Below, in pieces: positions 28,029-37,645 of a stretch of 64,000 bases of DNA (within the stretch, counting starts at the first letter, position 1; every line of letters starts with the position of its first letter). The stretch comes from Ferrimonas balearica (GTDB taxonomy: Bacteria; Pseudomonadota; Gammaproteobacteria; Enterobacterales; Shewanellaceae), in assembly GCF_019802055.1 (NCBI RefSeq), contig NZ_JAHVHW010000011.1, positions 1 to 64,000 of the forward strand. Reading direction: 5' to 3'. The notes beneath the pieces were generated by a model. That model made no database searches. It was not told where the DNA came from and saw only the letters and a program-made list of their open reading frames with translations. The position numbers and the translations under genes were made by a program.

Positions 28029-29854
28029 CAGTCAGCCTGAAGCGTGCCGCGGCGGTACTTTGCCCAGCTCAGTTCCCGCTCCAGTTCGCCGTCCGGGCTG
28101 ACGGCCAGGAAGCCGCTCAACCCTTTCACCCGGTAGCCGGAAAAGACGCGCATCTGCGCCAGGCGGTCAATCAGGCTCCAGCTGTCGTAACCCATCGCAT
28201 ACAAGCGCATCAGGGCCTGATGGCGTTCGGGCCAGAGTGACTCTGCCTGCAAGCGGGCCTCGTTGGAATCGAGTAGCCAGGGCATGTCGCTCAACTCCAG
28301 GCCATCCAGTTCCTGGCTCTGTTGGTTGTTGAGCGCCATATGAGCGCGACTGCTGGCATAGAGTGCCAGAGGATCGGCAAAGACCGCCAGACTCACATCC
28401 ACAAAGGGTTTGAGTAATCGCACTTCGTCGCCATTGGCCACCAGGTACAGCGCATCCACGTCCCGGCGGGAGCGGAAGTCGGCCTGGGTGTTGGCGCCAA
28501 ACAGTGCCTTAATCGCCTTGATGCGCTCTTCGCTTTGATCCACATGCATGGCGGTCTGTACTGTCCCCCGCATGCTGGCCTGGTTTCCGAAGTAGTGGAT
28601 CTCCACCGGGTCGTCGCTCAACTCGGCCCACTGCTCGACAAATCGCTCCGCCATCCGCTTGCCAATGGCGTTGCCGGATGCCAGCACCAGAGGATGCTTG
28701 TGGCCTTCCAGCCAGATGCGCTGGGCAGCCTGAGCAGCCTCGGTTTCCGGATCCAGTGAGAAGAAGTAGAGGTCGGCACTGCTTACCGAGTCCGGCTCTT
28801 TGGCGTTGAGGGCCAGCAGGGGCACCTGGCCATCATACTGAGCCAGTACCTTATCCAGGTTGGGCTTCAGCAATGGACCGATAATGAACTCGGCGCCGTC
28901 GGTGAGCGCTTGCTGGTACGCCTCAACCGCATCCATTTCGCCGGTATCGTAAAAACGCACCTCCCGCTGCTCCTCATTGGCGAGCAGGTTGGCCAGAAGA
29001 CCATCCTGGATGGCCCGGGCCTGACTGGCGACACGCCCACTCAGGGGAAGCAGCACGGCGACCTGGTGCGGCCGGTAGGGTTGAACACTGAGTGCCCGCT
29101 CCAGATCCATCGGCAGGCGTTGTGCTGCCGGATGGCTGGGATTGGCCTGCTGCCAACGGGCCAGTTCGCCCAGCAGAGAGGAGGGTTGAACCGCAAAGTG
29201 CTGAGTCAGCCATGCCAGCTCCAGCCAGCCGCGCCATACCGGGTCTTGTGCTTGGGCCTGCTGAGTCTTGAGAGTATCCTCATCGGTACGGGACAGGGCG
29301 GTCCACAGCGCGTCGGCATTGGCGGCCTGCTCCTGAGCATTCAGGTAGGGACCCAGCCCATACAATGCCGCAGCTTCACTCAAATGTTGGCCTTCGCCGT
29401 GATGCAGCGTGGCCCGAAGCTCAAAGAAGTCACGCCACTGCGCGGCGGACAGGTTCCAGTTTGCGGGCCAGCTCAGCAGCGCAAGCGCTTCGCTGCGCAG
29501 CTGCTGGTCAGCCAGGATGTGGGCCTGCAACAAACGGTACTCAGCCTGCAACGGCCCGGAGTCCGGCAGTTGTGGGGCGAGCGGCGTCAACAGGTTCTGA
29601 GCGGCACTTCGCTGTCCCTGGACCAGATAGGCGCGGGCTGCCAGCAGAAGATAGCTTTGCTGCAGTGACCCCTCGCTGTTATTGGCCAACTGCAGATAGG
29701 CGCTCGGGGTTTGGCTGACTTGCCCCAGGGACAGGGTCTCTGTGGGGGCGGCTGGAGTCTGGGGGCCACTGGCACAGCCAGCGAGGACCGCGAACGCCAG
29801 GGCCAGGGCGAGATGCCTCCGGCGCACGGGCCGGGATTGGGAAACGCTTTTCAC
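28028..29854 (-). CDS. lpoA: LpoA, outer-membrane lipoprotein activator of PBP1a
   Basis: About 608 residues. The signal peptide is VKSVSQSRPVRRRHLALALAFAVLAGC with lipobox LAGC. An N-terminal TPR-like helical domain (about 35-260) is followed by a periplasmic-binding-protein-like domain (about 265-600; VAVLLPLSGRVASQARAIQDGLLANLL). LpoA spans from the outer membrane to stimulate the transpeptidase of PBP1a, whose gene mrcA is at 11060. Start taken as GTG at 29854 (or GTG at 29857) with GGA upstream; the frame is open for 360 codons further but that part lies opposite rsmI and has no signal. Shorter than E. coli LpoA (678), mainly in linkers. Confidence 0.92.
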   Translation of the reverse strand: MKSVSQSRPVRRRHLALALAFAVLAGCASGPQTPAAPTETLSLGQVSQTPSAYLQLANNSEGSLQQSYLLLAARAYLVQGQRSAAQNLLTPLAPQLPDSGPLQAEYRLLQAHILADQQLRSEALALLSWPANWNLSAAQWRDFFELRATLHHGEGQHLSEAAALYGLGPYLNAQEQAANADALWTALSRTDEDTLKTQQAQAQDPVWRGWLELAWLTQHFAVQPSSLLGELARWQQANPSHPAAQRLPMDLERALSVQPYRPHQVAVLLPLSGRVASQARAIQDGLLANLLANEEQREVRFYDTGEMDAVEAYQQALTDGAEFIIGPLLKPNLDKVLAQYDGQVPLLALNAKEPDSVSSADLYFFSLDPETEAAQAAQRIWLEGHKHPLVLASGNAIGKRMAERFVEQWAELSDDPVEIHYFGNQASMRGTVQTAMHVDQSEERIKAIKALFGANTQADFRSRRDVDALYLVANGDEVRLLKPFVDVSLAVFADPLALYASSRAHMALNNQQSQELDGLELSDMPWLLDSNEARLQAESLWPERHQALMRLYAMGYDSWSLIDRLAQMRVFSGYRVKGLSGFLAVSPDGELERELSWAKYRRGTLQAD

Positions 29855-29947
29855 CACGGGGATCCACTCTGATAGAATTGCAGCCACTAGTTTAACCCCC
29901 TGTTTGCAGTAAACCAATCCGCGCTTACTGCCCACCCTGAGGTGCCC

Positions 29948-30787
29948 ATGTCCAGTTCCGCCACCCTCTATATCGTGCCGACCCCCATCGGTAACCTGGC
30001 CGATATCACCCATCGGGCCCTGCAAGTGCTTCAGGACGTGGATCTGATCGCCTGTGAAGATACCCGCCATACCGGCAAACTGCTGAGCCATTTCGGTATC
30101 GGTACGGCCACCATGTCGGTGCATGATCACAATGAGCGCCAGCGGGCGCAAAGCATCATCCACCGCTTGAGCCAGGGGCAAAGCATCGCTCTGGTGTCGG
30201 ACGCTGGCACGCCGCTTATCTCTGATCCCGGCTATCACCTGGTCACACAGGTTCGCGAAGCGGGCTATGCGGTTGTGCCGCTGCCCGGCGCCTGCGCAGC
30301 CACCACCGCGCTGTGTGCCGCTGGCTTGCCCTCCGACCGCTTTGCTTTTGAAGGCTTTCTGCCTGCAAAAAGTAAGGCGCGCATCGATACGCTGACCGCC
30401 CTGCAGGAAGAGCCGCGCACCCTGATCTTCTATGAATCCCCCCGGCGGGTGATGGACACCCTGGCTGAGGTGATTGAGGTGATGGGGCCGGAGCGACAGG
30501 TGGTGCTGGCTCGTGAACTGACCAAGAGTTTTGAAACCATCCATGGTGGTCCGGTGGCGGAGCTTCGAGAGTGGTTGTCTGAAGATGAAAACCGCACTCG
30601 TGGCGAGATGGTGCTGATGATTGGCCCCTACCGGGCGCCGGAAGACGCCCTGCCTGCCGAGGCGCTGCGAACCACTGAGTTGCTGTGTCAGGAGTTGCCG
30701 CTGAAGAAGGCTGCCGCCCTCGCTGCACAGATCCACGGTGTGAAGAAGAACGCCCTTTACAAGGCCGGGCTGGATCTGGGCTGGTAG
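29948..30787 (+). CDS. rsmI: 16S rRNA (cytidine1402-2'-O)-methyltransferase RsmI
   Basis: A 279-residue tetrapyrrole-methylase-fold enzyme that methylates the ribose of C1402 in the 16S decoding centre. Signatures are [15 protein letters not shown] (about 7-21), [23 protein letters not shown] (about 85-99), PLPGACA and ESPRRV. Start is the ATG at 29948 with GAGG five bases away, rather than a GTG two codons upstream. It is divergent from lpoA, the common arrangement, and followed by rnpB. Confidence 0.95.
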   Translation: MSSSATLYIVPTPIGNLADITHRALQVLQDVDLIACEDTRHTGKLLSHFGIGTATMSVHDHNERQRAQSIIHRLSQGQSIALVSDAGTPLISDPGYHLVTQVREAGYAVVPLPGACAATTALCAAGLPSDRFAFEGFLPAKSKARIDTLTALQEEPRTLIFYESPRRVMDTLAEVIEVMGPERQVVLARELTKSFETIHGGPVAELREWLSEDENRTRGEMVLMIGPYRAPEDALPAEALRTTELLCQELPLKKAAALAAQIHGVKKNALYKAGLDLGW

Positions 30788-30804
30788 TCCGGGACACCTG
30801 CCGC

Positions 30805-30810
30805 TATAAT
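30805..30810 (+). promoter_or_regulatory. rnpB: -10 element of the rnpB promoter
   Basis: A perfect TATAAT lies 10 bases before the predicted first base of RNase P RNA, just after the rsmI stop at 30787. No clear -35 is visible 16-18 bases upstream. Confidence 0.6.
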
Positions 30811-30819
30811 CCGCCGCCT

Positions 30820-31204
<385 letters not shown>

Positions 31205-31212
31205 ATTAGTGA

Positions 31213-31250
31213 GAAAACCGCAGTGCTTACCGGCACTGCGGTTTTTTTTA
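31213..31250 (+). terminator. rnpB terminator
   Basis: AAAACCGCAGTGC, TTACC loop, GCACTGCGG and eight or more T. It lies 9 bases after the mature 3' end of RNase P RNA. Confidence 0.94.
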
Positions 31251-31263
31251 TATGAGGTGGAAC

Positions 31264-31299
31264 AAAAAGCCCGCACCACCCTCAGGTGGTGCGGGCTTG
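31264..31299 (-). terminator. Terminator of the minus-strand secreted-protein gene
   Basis: On the minus strand AAGCCCGCACCACC, a TGAGG loop and GGTGGTGCGGGC run into CTTTTTGTT. It lies 24 bases past the stop at 31323 and back-to-back with the rnpB terminator. Confidence 0.9.
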
Positions 31300-31322
31300 T
31301 TACTTTCAGCTAATCAGCATGC

Positions 31323-32309
31323 TTAGTTAAGCGGACAGCCCATCTCGTTCTGATAGGCAAAGCCATTCTTCACATCGTTGTAGCTGCCACTGGTCGCCCC
31401 TTGTACCGCAGCCACAACATCGCTGCTGCTGTACTTATAGCTGACGTCCGGGTTCAGGCTGTTAAGCAGTGCGGCCACGGCATGACGGCCCATGGCGTAC
31501 TCTTTACCACCGCCGGTCTGCAGCACTTCAAGCAGGGTCTTATCCATGCCGAAAATGTCGGAGCCGAAGGCGGAGTAGAAGGTGTCTTCGGGAGCGTACA
31601 TTACCCAGGAATCAAAGTGATGGGGTTGCTTCCAGTAACCCGGGGTACAACCCTGCCCACCGGGAACCTTCATGATTTCAGCGGCCTTGATGAGGAAGTC
31701 ATTGTTGACGTCTTCTCCGCCGGTATAGTCATAGGGACGCAACACCAGATAGGGGGCGTCAGCGGCGCCCAGCGCCACGATGTCCAGCATCTGTTCTACG
31801 TTGCCGTCATTACCGGTAAAGTCGGCGAGCAGAGTCAACCCTCCATTATTGGGATCGCCATCAGTATCAGACCAGATCTGTCCGGTTTCCGGGATCCCCC
31901 CGCCATTTCCATCCAGAGAGGACAGGTAGACGGCGACCCAACTGTATCCGTCAGGACGGCTCAGGTAGATGAACTCCGGCGCCAATTGATTGGAGAGTTC
32001 GTTGACGTCACCACCACCTGTGTCACAGGTGGCGCCTTCGAGAGGGTTACAAACGCCTAACCCTTCATCGCCGGTTTCATCACGACGATACAGGTCAGCC
32101 ATCTCCCACTGGCCGGAAGTCTCGTTAAAGTACATGCCCATGGCGGTGATGCCAGAGTCAGCATCAGTCACGGTGGATGTGCCCAGATTACCCTCAACAC
32201 CATCGGAGAAATCCGCCATCAGGTGATCAGCGGACCAGGCAGTCAGGGGGGAAAGTAACGCGGTAGCACCCGCCAAAAACAGAGCGCGGGAAAGTTTGGA
32301 GTACCTCAT
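31323..32309 (-). CDS. Secreted acidic protein of unknown function with a CTPGYWK motif
   Basis: A 328-residue exported protein I cannot assign. The signal peptide is MRYSKLSRALFLAGATALLSPLTAWSA. The mature protein is Asp/Gly-rich (SDTDGDPNNGG, DLYRRDETGDEG), opens with ADFSDGVEGNLGTSTVTDADSG, and near residue 230 has GCTPGYWKQPHHFDSW, a motif found in many secreted bacterial proteins of unknown role. Six or so Cys in the mature part could form disulfides. There is no PEP-CTERM, LPXTG or other anchor; it ends GCPLN. Start chosen at ATG 32309 because TAAGGAGT lies 7 bases upstream and a signal peptide follows; the frame is open 38 codons further upstream. Monocistronic, with its own terminator, between rnpB and mraZ. 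Confidence 0.8.
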   Translation of the reverse strand: MRYSKLSRALFLAGATALLSPLTAWSADHLMADFSDGVEGNLGTSTVTDADSGITAMGMYFNETSGQWEMADLYRRDETGDEGLGVCNPLEGATCDTGGGDVNELSNQLAPEFIYLSRPDGYSWVAVYLSSLDGNGGGIPETGQIWSDTDGDPNNGGLTLLADFTGNDGNVEQMLDIVALGAADAPYLVLRPYDYTGGEDVNNDFLIKAAEIMKVPGGQGCTPGYWKQPHHFDSWVMYAPEDTFYSAFGSDIFGMDKTLLEVLQTGGGKEYAMGRHAVAALLNSLNPDVSYKYSSSDVVAAVQGATSGSYNDVKNGFAYQNEMGCPLN

Positions 32310-32595
32310 ACAACACTCCTTAGAGGATGTCAGTGTATCCAGTGATTTAGGTGGCGAAAAAGCCGCCGATCTGAGTCTAGATGGCAGCAGCAGATTCCTC
32401 CACGTGGATGTTAAAATAGCCACAAAAATTCTGTGTGTATTTTGTGACGTATTCGTCGTTTCAAACGGGATCGAAAATGGGGAAGGCGATCTTCTTCTGG
32501 TTTTTTAGAAGCTTGCTCTGAACCCGACTTATGCGCGACATCAGAAACCCTGTTAAAAGCGCGAGTTGACGGGCTTTAGCGGCGCGGCCCTTACC
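32310..32595. other. Intergenic region upstream of the secreted-protein gene
   Basis: About 286 bases without a convincing gene, noticeably AT-rich around 32410-32470. TATTTT on the minus strand near 32414-32419 is a possible -10 for the secreted-protein gene. TTTTGTGACG near 32440 resembles half a CRP site only. Two small open frames here lack a ribosome-binding site. Confidence 0.5.
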
Positions 32596-32623
32596 TTGAC
32601 AAGCTTGACACCCTCTCCATAAA
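32596..32623 (+). promoter_or_regulatory. Candidate promoter of the dcw cluster (Pmra)
   Basis: TTGACA at 32596-32601, 16-base spacer, CATAAA at 32618-32623 (4 of 6 to TATAAT). A second TTGACA at 32605 lacks a good -10. It sits just upstream of the MraZ repeats, as expected for the mra promoter. Confidence 0.6.
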
Positions 32624-32634
32624 CTTGGTGAGTT

Positions 32635-32670
32635 GTGGGAAAAAGTGGTTATTTGTGGATCTTACTGGAT
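32635..32670 (+). promoter_or_regulatory. MraZ-binding direct repeats
   Basis: Four hexamers spaced exactly 10 bases apart: GTGGGA (32635), GTGGTT (32645), GTGGAT (32655) and CTGGAT (32665). MraZ of E. coli and mycoplasmas binds direct repeats of this kind upstream of its own gene to repress the dcw operon. The repeats lie 24 bases before the mraZ ATG. Confidence 0.8.
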
Positions 32671-32693
32671 CGTAACGACAGGGAAGGGCGGCT

Positions 32694-33152
32694 ATGTTCC
32701 GCGGCGCCAACGCCATCACGATGGACACTAAGGGTCGGTTAACGGTACCAACACGGTATCGCGAACCCCTGCGTGCCTGCAGTGGTGGTCAACTGATCTG
32801 CACAGTTGATATCCATTCCCCCTGCCTACTGCTCTATCCTCTGCCTGAATGGGAGCGCGTGGAGCAAAAGCTGATGTCCCTGTCTGATACCCAGCCTGCT
32901 GAGCGAGCGATCAAACGCTTGCTACTCGGCTATGCCAGCGAAGGTGAGCTGGATAAAGCCGGTCGACTGCTTCTGTCGGCACCACTGCGCCAGTATGCCG
33001 AACTGGATAAGTCGGTGATGCTGGTGGGGCAACTGAACAAATTCGAGGTCTGGTCCGAAGCCAACTGGCAGGCCCAGATCCAGGCGGCCCACCAGCAGGT
33101 GAGTGCGGCCGACATTCTTTCCAACCCCCGGCTACAGGATTTATCACTCTGA
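32694..33152 (+). CDS. mraZ: Transcriptional regulator MraZ
   Basis: A 152-residue dcw-cluster repressor made of two SpoVT/AbrB-like half domains ([24 protein letters not shown] at 1-24 and [23 protein letters not shown] near 82-104), with the conserved DxKGR and DxxGR DNA-contact motifs. It forms a ring and binds the four direct repeats just upstream. AGGGAAGGG precedes the ATG. Its stop overlaps the rsmH start (TGATG). Confidence 0.96.
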   Translation: MFRGANAITMDTKGRLTVPTRYREPLRACSGGQLICTVDIHSPCLLLYPLPEWERVEQKLMSLSDTQPAERAIKRLLLGYASEGELDKAGRLLLSAPLRQYAELDKSVMLVGQLNKFEVWSEANWQAQIQAAHQQVSAADILSNPRLQDLSL

Positions 33153-34099
33153 TGTCTGAGTCATTCCGACACATTACCGTGCTGCTTGATGAAGCAGTCA
33201 ACGGGCTCCAACTTAAGCCGGACGGGATCTACGTCGACGGAACCTTTGGCCGTGGCGGTCATTCTCGTCACATTCTTTCCCAACTGGGCCCCAATGGCCG
33301 GTTGATCGGGATCGACCGCGATCCCCAGGCGGTTGCGGTGGCAGAGCAATTGTCCGCAGAGGATCCCCGCTTTCAGATTGTCCACGGCCCCTTCTCCGGG
33401 ATTGCTGGGTACATCGAAGCCCTGGGCTTGAGCGGTCAGATCGACGGAGTACTGCTGGATCTGGGTGTCTCCTCTCCCCAGTTGGATGACGCCGAGCGTG
33501 GTTTCAGCTTTCTTCGAGATGGTCCGCTCGATATGCGGATGGACAACAGTCGTGGCGAAACCGCTGCCGAGTGGCTGGCCCGTGCCGAAGCGGATGACAT
33601 CGCCTGGGTGCTCAAAACCTTTGGTGAAGAAAAGTTCTCTCGCCCCATCGCCCGCAAGATTGTTGAGCACATCGCAGCGGGTGAGCCGATGGAGCGAACC
33701 AGTCACCTGGCTGGCCTGATTGAGAAGATGACGCCCAAGCACAAGCGGGAGCAGGGCAAGCACCCCGCAACCCGTAGCTTCCAGGCGATCCGCATCTACA
33801 TCAACAGCGAACTGGAAGAGATCGAGCAAGCGCTCTCCGGCGCGCTGAAAGTGCTGAAGCCCGGCGGTCGTCTGTCGGTAATCAGCTTCCACTCTCTGGA
33901 AGACCGACTGGTCAAACGCTTTATGCGTCGTGAATCTCAGGGCGATCCGGTGCCTCATGGATTGCCACTGACCGAAGATCAGCTGAAGAAAAGCCGTCGC
34001 CTGAAAACCGTCGGTAAGGCGATGAAGCCGTCCGATGAAGAAGTGCAGGACAACACCCGTGCCCGCAGCTCCGTGCTGCGTGTGGGCGAGAAACTGTAA
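33152..34099 (+). CDS. rsmH: 16S rRNA (cytosine1402-N4)-methyltransferase
   Basis: A 315-residue AdoMet enzyme modifying the base of C1402 in 16S rRNA, the same nucleotide whose ribose is methylated by RsmI (gene at 29948). It shows [13 protein letters not shown] (7-19), the AdoMet motif [14 protein letters not shown] (about 29-42), [19 protein letters not shown] and [15 protein letters not shown]. Typical length. Second gene of the dcw cluster. Confidence 0.97.
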   Translation: MSESFRHITVLLDEAVNGLQLKPDGIYVDGTFGRGGHSRHILSQLGPNGRLIGIDRDPQAVAVAEQLSAEDPRFQIVHGPFSGIAGYIEALGLSGQIDGVLLDLGVSSPQLDDAERGFSFLRDGPLDMRMDNSRGETAAEWLARAEADDIAWVLKTFGEEKFSRPIARKIVEHIAAGEPMERTSHLAGLIEKMTPKHKREQGKHPATRSFQAIRIYINSELEEIEQALSGALKVLKPGGRLSVISFHSLEDRLVKRFMRRESQGDPVPHGLPLTEDQLKKSRRLKTVGKAMKPSDEEVQDNTRARSSVLRVGEKL

Positions 34100-34108
34100 G
34101 GGAGTGCG

Positions 34109-34414
34109 ATGACCACCAATCTGGCGCGCATCATTGGCAAAGACCTGTGGCACCACAAGTGGTTGGTGGCACTGGCTTTGTGCGTGCTGGGTTCGGCGCT
34201 TTCCGTGGTCTGGGCCGCGCAGGAGTCCCGTAATCTCACCGCCCATTGGAACGACCTGCTGCAGCAGCGTGACCAGCTTGATGTGCAGTGGCGCCACCTC
34301 CTGCTTGAGGAGCAGACGCTGGCGGAACACAGCCGGGTAGCACGGATGGCGACCAAGGATCTGAATATGCATCGGCCCAAGCCGTCACAAGAGCGTGTGG
34401 TGAGGCTGCCATGA
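34109..34414 (+). CDS. ftsL: Cell division protein FtsL
   Basis: A 101-residue bitopic protein with a short cytoplasmic N-terminus, a membrane helix at about 19-38 (WLVALALCVLGSALSVVWAA) and a periplasmic leucine-zipper-like coiled coil (about 40-85, SRNLTAHWNDLLQQRDQLDVQWRHLLLEEQ, written here in part). FtsL joins FtsB and FtsQ and activates FtsWI. Identity rests on position between rsmH and ftsI and on topology, since FtsL is poorly conserved. It overlaps ftsI by 4 bases. Confidence 0.93.
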   Translation: MTTNLARIIGKDLWHHKWLVALALCVLGSALSVVWAAQESRNLTAHWNDLLQQRDQLDVQWRHLLLEEQTLAEHSRVARMATKDLNMHRPKPSQERVVRLP

Positions 34415-36198
34415 ACCGACGCAAGATCAATAAACCGACCAAGTCTAAACAGGCCAAGCAGAAGCTGAAGCCAACCCCGTTTTTGTGGCGCTTGCGGCTG
34501 GTGACGCTGGCGATCGCGCTGGTCTTCACCGGGATCGTGGCCCGGGCAGCCTACATTCAGGTGATTGCGCCTGACCGGCTGCGCCATGAGAGCGATCTTC
34601 GCACCTTGCGACTGGAAACCCGCGATGTGCAGCGGGGCATGATCACCGACCGAAACGGCGAGATGCTAGCGGTCAGTGTACCGGTTCAGGCGGTATGGGC
34701 CGATCCGAAGCGTGTGTTTGAGGGCAATGGTTTTGATGATCCGCGGCGCTGGCGTGCGCTGGCGGACGTCCTGGATCTGCCGGAAGCGGAGCTGTTGGAG
34801 CGGGTTCAGCAGGACCCCAAGCGTCGCTTCCTCTACCTGCGTCGTCAGGTGACGCCGGCCGTGGCGGAATACATCGCCAAACTGCGTATCCCTGGCGTCG
34901 GCCTCAAGCCGGAATCCCGTCGTTACTACCCGGCCGGAGAGGTCACCGGTCAGTTGATCGGCCTGACCAACATCGACGATAAGGGGATCGAGGGGCTGGA
35001 GCGTAACTACGACGACTGGTTGACCGGCTCTCCGGAAACGGTGCGGGTTCGTAAAGGCCTGGGCGGTGAGGTGGTAGAGAACCTCTCGGTCGTTGCCGAG
35101 GGCGAGCACCCCAACGATCTGGTGCTGAGCCTCGATATGCGCCTTCAGAGCCTGGCCTACCGCGCACTGAAAAAAGCCACTCAGTACCATATGGCCACGT
35201 CCGGTTCCCTGGTGATCATCGACATTCCGACCGGTGAGATCCTGGCGATGGCGAACACCCCCAGTTTCAACCCGAATCAGCGTAGCGGCATTCAGGCGTA
35301 CCAGATGCGCAACCGCGCCATTACTGACGCCTACGAGCCCGGCTCCGTGGTCAAGCCGCTGATCGTGGCTGCCGCCATGGAAAAGGGGCTGGTAACGCCG
35401 GATACCGTGATGGATACCAGCCCGGGGTGGATGCGGGTCAGCGGTGGCCTGGTACGGGATGGTCGCAATCTGGGTAAACAGGATGTCAGCACGTTGCTGG
35501 TGAAATCCTCCAACATCGGTATGGCCAAGATGGCTCTGCAGATGGATGTGGACGAGGTGCTCGCCTTCTACGCCGAGTTTGGCCTGGGCACCTACAGTGG
35601 CATCAATCTGGATGGTGAAACCACCGGCAATGTGCCCAAGCGCCGCCGCTGGTCTGAACATGAGCGGGCCACCCTGGCCTTTGGTTATGGCCTGACCTCC
35701 ACCCCACTTCAACTGGCCCGGATGTACGCTATTCTGGGGGCCGGCGGCGTGGCGCGCCCCGCCTCCATTCTGAAACTGCGTGAGGGGCAGGTGCCCCAGG
35801 GCGAGCAGGTGCTGTCGCCCGAGGTGGCGCGGCAGATGGTCGGTATGTTGACTCATGTGACTGAGCCAGGCGGCACCGCGACCCGTGCGGCCATTGACGG
35901 TTACAAGGTGGCCGGGAAAACCGGCACCAGCCGTAAAGCGGTTGCGGGCGGGTACGGTGAAGATTACGTGGCGCTGTTTGCGGGTCTGGCCCCGGCGGAC
36001 AACCCCCGCCTGGCGATGGCGGTGGTGATCAATGAACCTCAGGGTGACGCCTATTACGGTGGCACCGTCGCGGCTCCGGTTTTCTCCGAGGTGATGGCCG
36101 GCGCCCTGCAACTTTTGAATGTGGAACCAAGCCATCGGGGCCCCAAGGTGGGCACCCTGGCATCAGTATGGGGGAGCGATAATGTCGTCACTCGATGA
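34411..36198 (+). CDS. ftsI: Penicillin-binding protein 3, septal transpeptidase
   Basis: A 595-residue class B PBP that cross-links septal peptidoglycan. A basic cytoplasmic tail and membrane helix (about 30-50) precede the pedestal domain (RGMITDRNGEMLAVSVPV near 75) and the transpeptidase domain: active Ser in YEPGSVVKPL (SxxK, about 310), SSN in LVKSSNIGMAK and KTGTSRKA near 503. Length close to E. coli FtsI (588). It overlaps the murE start by 17 bases. Confidence 0.96.
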   Translation: MNRRKINKPTKSKQAKQKLKPTPFLWRLRLVTLAIALVFTGIVARAAYIQVIAPDRLRHESDLRTLRLETRDVQRGMITDRNGEMLAVSVPVQAVWADPKRVFEGNGFDDPRRWRALADVLDLPEAELLERVQQDPKRRFLYLRRQVTPAVAEYIAKLRIPGVGLKPESRRYYPAGEVTGQLIGLTNIDDKGIEGLERNYDDWLTGSPETVRVRKGLGGEVVENLSVVAEGEHPNDLVLSLDMRLQSLAYRALKKATQYHMATSGSLVIIDIPTGEILAMANTPSFNPNQRSGIQAYQMRNRAITDAYEPGSVVKPLIVAAAMEKGLVTPDTVMDTSPGWMRVSGGLVRDGRNLGKQDVSTLLVKSSNIGMAKMALQMDVDEVLAFYAEFGLGTYSGINLDGETTGNVPKRRRWSEHERATLAFGYGLTSTPLQLARMYAILGAGGVARPASILKLREGQVPQGEQVLSPEVARQMVGMLTHVTEPGGTATRAAIDGYKVAGKTGTSRKAVAGGYGEDYVALFAGLAPADNPRLAMAVVINEPQGDAYYGGTVAAPVFSEVMAGALQLLNVEPSHRGPKVGTLASVWGSDNVVTR

Positions 36199-37645
36199 TC
36201 TGCTGGCTCCCTGGATGGCGCTGAACACCGGGATTGAGTTTCAACAGTTGGCACTGGATAGCCGACGCGTGCGCCCGGGAGACTGTTTTATTGCTGTGGC
36301 CGGCCACTTGGTGGACGGCCGCGATTACATTGATGCAGCGATCGCCCAGGGGGCGGTGGCTGTGGTGGCGGAAGCGGAACAGGATGGCCGACTGGCGGAT
36401 CGCCATGGCGCCATCGTGGTGGGTCTTCAGGACCTGTCAAAGCGCCTCTCCGAGATGGCGTTGCGCGCTTACCCTGCCGCGATTCGGCCCACACTGATTG
36501 GTGTTACCGGCACCAACGGCAAGACCACCGTAACCCAACTTTGCGCTCAGCTGCTCAGTGCCCTGGGACGTCAGGCTGGCGTGATGGGCACGGTTGGGAA
36601 CGGCCTATGGGGCGATCTGACTCCCTCCGTCAACACCACCTCTGACGCGATTACCGTGGCCCGCGAGTTGGATCGCCAGGCCAAAGAGGGTGCTGACACC
36701 GTTGCGCTGGAGATCTCCAGTCACGGCCTGAGTCAGGCCCGGGTTGCCGCGTTGCCGGTGAAGGTGGGCGTATACACCAACCTCAGCCGGGATCACCTGG
36801 ATTACCACGGCGATATGGCGGCATACGCGGCAGCGAAGCGTCAGCTGTTCACCCTGCCCGAACTCACCCATGGCGTATTGAACCTGGATGATGAAATTGG
36901 GATGCGCTGGCATCGGGAGCTGACTGGCCAACTCCAAACCCTGGGTTACAGCGCCGAAGGCGCGCGTTGTGATGGGGACTTCCTGACGGTAGAGGGGGTC
37001 GAGTATCACGATCATGGGGTTCGTGCCCGAGTGATCTCCAACCTGGGCCACGGCACATTGGAAAGCCCCCTGCTCGGCGCATTCAATCTCGCTAACCTTT
37101 TGGCCGCTCTGGGAGCATTGCTGAGTCTTGGTTACGCATTGGACGATCTGCTGGCCGTGGTGCCTAAGCTGCACAGCGCTGCCGGACGGATGGAGTGTTT
37201 TGGTGGAGGCGACGTCCCGACTCTGGTGGTGGATTATGCCCACACACCGGATGCCCTGAGTCAGGCTCTCGCTGCCCTGCGTCCCCACTGCCAGGGCGCA
37301 CTCTGGTGCGTATTTGGTTGTGGTGGTGAGCGGGACAGTGGTAAACGCCCTCTGATGGCGCAAGCTGCGGAGCAGGGGGCCGACCATCTGATCATCACGG
37401 CGGATAACCCGCGCAGCGAGCAGTTCGCGCATATCGTGGCGCAGATGGAAGCGGGCCTGAACGGTCAGGCTGAAGTGATAGAAGATCGCGCCAGCGCGGT
37501 TAGCCGGGCTTTTGCGGAAGCTCAGCCGGGAGACATGATTCTGCTGGCGGGTAAGGGCCATGAGGATTACCAGATCATTGGTGGCGAACGGCTGGACTAC
37601 AACGAACGCGCTCTGGCGCAACAACTGGTGGAGCAGGGCTTATGA
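36182..37645 (+). CDS. murE: UDP-MurNAc-tripeptide synthetase (meso-diaminopimelate-adding)
   Basis: A 487-residue Mur ligase adding meso-DAP to UDP-MurNAc-Ala-Glu. The ATP loop GVTGTNGKTTVTQL is near 109-122, and DNPR in ITADNPRSEQ near 402-411 is the signature of the DAP-specific enzymes rather than Lys-specific ones. The start chosen is the ATG at 36182, with a GGGGGAG ribosome site, giving MSSLDDLLAPW; this overlaps the end of ftsI. It overlaps murF by 4 bases. Confidence 0.96.
   Translation: MSSLDDLLAPWMALNTGIEFQQLALDSRRVRPGDCFIAVAGHLVDGRDYIDAAIAQGAVAVVAEAEQDGRLADRHGAIVVGLQDLSKRLSEMALRAYPAAIRPTLIGVTGTNGKTTVTQLCAQLLSALGRQAGVMGTVGNGLWGDLTPSVNTTSDAITVARELDRQAKEGADTVALEISSHGLSQARVAALPVKVGVYTNLSRDHLDYHGDMAAYAAAKRQLFTLPELTHGVLNLDDEIGMRWHRELTGQLQTLGYSAEGARCDGDFLTVEGVEYHDHGVRARVISNLGHGTLESPLLGAFNLANLLAALGALLSLGYALDDLLAVVPKLHSAAGRMECFGGGDVPTLVVDYAHTPDALSQALAALRPHCQGALWCVFGCGGERDSGKRPLMAQAAEQGADHLIITADNPRSEQFAHIVAQMEAGLNGQAEVIEDRASAVSRAFAEAQPGDMILLAGKGHEDYQIIGGERLDYNERALAQQLVEQGL

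Noticed and set aside
32296-32508. A 70-codon plus-strand frame in the gap before mraZ
   Set aside because: It overlaps the start and ribosome site of the secreted-protein gene on the other strand, lacks a Shine-Dalgarno and resembles nothing I know.
34666-36135. A 489-codon open frame opposite ftsI
   Set aside because: Antisense shadow of a conserved gene; no family resemblance and no promoter or ribosome site.
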